Shown here: positions 5,690-6,239 of the stretch, one piece after another
Layout of the letters: each line of letters starts with the position of its first letter
Position numbering within the stretch: position 1 is the stretch's first letter
DNA from: an uncultured Clostridia bacterium
GTDB taxonomy: Bacteria; Bacillota; Clostridia; Oscillospirales; Ruminococcaceae
Reading direction: 5' to 3'
DNA length: 6,239 nt
Assembly: GCA_938014855.1 (NCBI GenBank)
Contig: CALLQM010000267.1
Coordinates: 1-6,239, forward strand
Position numbers and translations under genes: made by a program
Notes under the pieces: generated by a model
What the model saw: only the letters and a program-made list of their open reading frames with translations
Databases searched by the model: none
What the model was told of the DNA's origin: nothing

Positions 5690-6238
5690 TCAGCCGATGG
5701 AAGACATGATGCCCATGAGCGGCAGCATGACCGAAAGCAGAATCATTCCCACAATCACCGATAAAACCGCAACCAGTGTCGGTTCCAGCAAAGAAATGAG
5801 ATGATTGATCGTTGCGTCGATTTCTTCCTCATAGCGGTCGGCAAGCTTGCGCATGACAGAATCAACCGAACCGGTTTGAAACCCGATGGAAACCATTTTT
5901 GCATTGATTCCGGAAAAGATTTCGGTCTTTTCCAAAGCTTCTGCAAACGAACTGCCTTGTGCAATGTGTTCCTTGCAATGCTCAATTTTTTCACTGATAT
6001 AGCGATTATCAATCAGCTTTGCCGCCAAATCTAAAGATTGGTCGGGGTCCAGTCCGCTAGACAGCATCATCGCCATTGCGCCGGCAAATCTGCCCGCCGC
6101 AATTTTTGCATAAAGCGTTCTTGTCAGGAAAAAGCGGGACTGAAACGATGACAGTGCTTGTCTGCCGCCGCGTGTATGATTCATCACGGCAACGATGATT
6201 GCCGCGGCCGCCAGCACTGCGGTTATGACCGCAGAATA
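5690..6238 (-). CDS. Type II secretion F / PilC-type platform protein, N-terminus cut by window edge
   Basis: Polytopic inner-membrane platform protein (PilC/GspF/ComGB family) that couples the cytosolic ATPases to pilin insertion and removal. The frame is open to the right edge, reading YSAVITA before the GTG at 6217, so that codon is not the start. About 182 C-terminal residues are visible of a family usually 340-410 long. They contain a membrane helix, then the second F domain: GRFAGAMAMMLSSGLD, IAQGSSFAEAL, GFQTGSVDSVMRKLADRYEEEI, then SLLEPTLVAVL and a last helix ending MLPLMGIMSSIG. These are standard family landmarks, including the LLEP turn before the final helix. No defect is visible in this half. 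It is the most upstream gene in view of the minus-strand cluster; relatives usually have pilB/gspE just before it, which would lie beyond the window. Confidence 0.93.
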   Translation of the reverse strand, partial: YSAVITAVLAAAAIIVAVMNHTRGGRQALSSFQSRFFLTRTLYAKIAAGRFAGAMAMMLSSGLDPDQSLDLAAKLIDNRYISEKIEHCKEHIAQGSSFAEALEKTEIFSGINAKMVSIGFQTGSVDSVMRKLADRYEEEIDATINHLISLLEPTLVAVLSVIVGMILLSVMLPLMGIMSSIG

Positions 6239-6239
6239 G

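Noticed and set aside
6215..6217. GTG as the start of the platform protein
   Set aside because: The frame stays open to the window edge with hydrophobic residues continuing the membrane helix, and the family has about 170-200 more residues upstream.

Overview
The window holds the 3' end of a short plus-strand metabolic unit and, facing it, a six-gene minus-strand unit for a type IV pilus / type II secretion-like machine. Protein style suggests a Gram-positive anaerobe of the Clostridia, perhaps Oscillospirales/Ruminococcaceae: strong AGGAGG-type ribosome sites, an IlvD of Bacillus/clostridial length, and a DUF4860-like protein beside pilin genes. The taxon is an inference by resemblance, not an identification.

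Left part (1-2643, plus strand). Dihydroxy-acid dehydratase (ilvD) enters from the left edge, missing only a few N-terminal residues. Fourteen bases later comes a BASS-family sodium-coupled transporter with its own ribosome site. IlvD makes the 2-oxo acids that lead to valine, leucine, isoleucine and pantothenate, and some BASS relatives move 2-oxo acids or ketopantoate, so the pair may link synthesis with transport.

Middle (2644-2706). The two units converge on a perfect 22-bp hairpin with a GAAA loop and a U tract in each direction. It should terminate both, and its right arm runs into the pilT stop codon.

Right part (2704-6239, minus strand, read right to left). The order is a PilC/GspF-type inner-membrane platform protein (cut by the right edge), a small GspG-like anchored protein, a DUF4860-like protein with GspJ/ComGF character, a prepilin with a canonical cleavage site, a PilX/GspK-like protein, and the PilT retraction ATPase. 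Gaps are 20-33 bases with no internal terminator seen, so this is probably one operon whose promoter lies outside the window. The layout echoes gspF-G-...-K and comGB-GG, but only one of the four pilin-like proteins has the standard prepilin motif. The extension ATPase (PilB/GspE) and prepilin peptidase are not in view.

The longest stretch without a gene is the 60-base gap between the convergent units. No RNA genes, mobile elements, CRISPR arrays or long repeats were seen.
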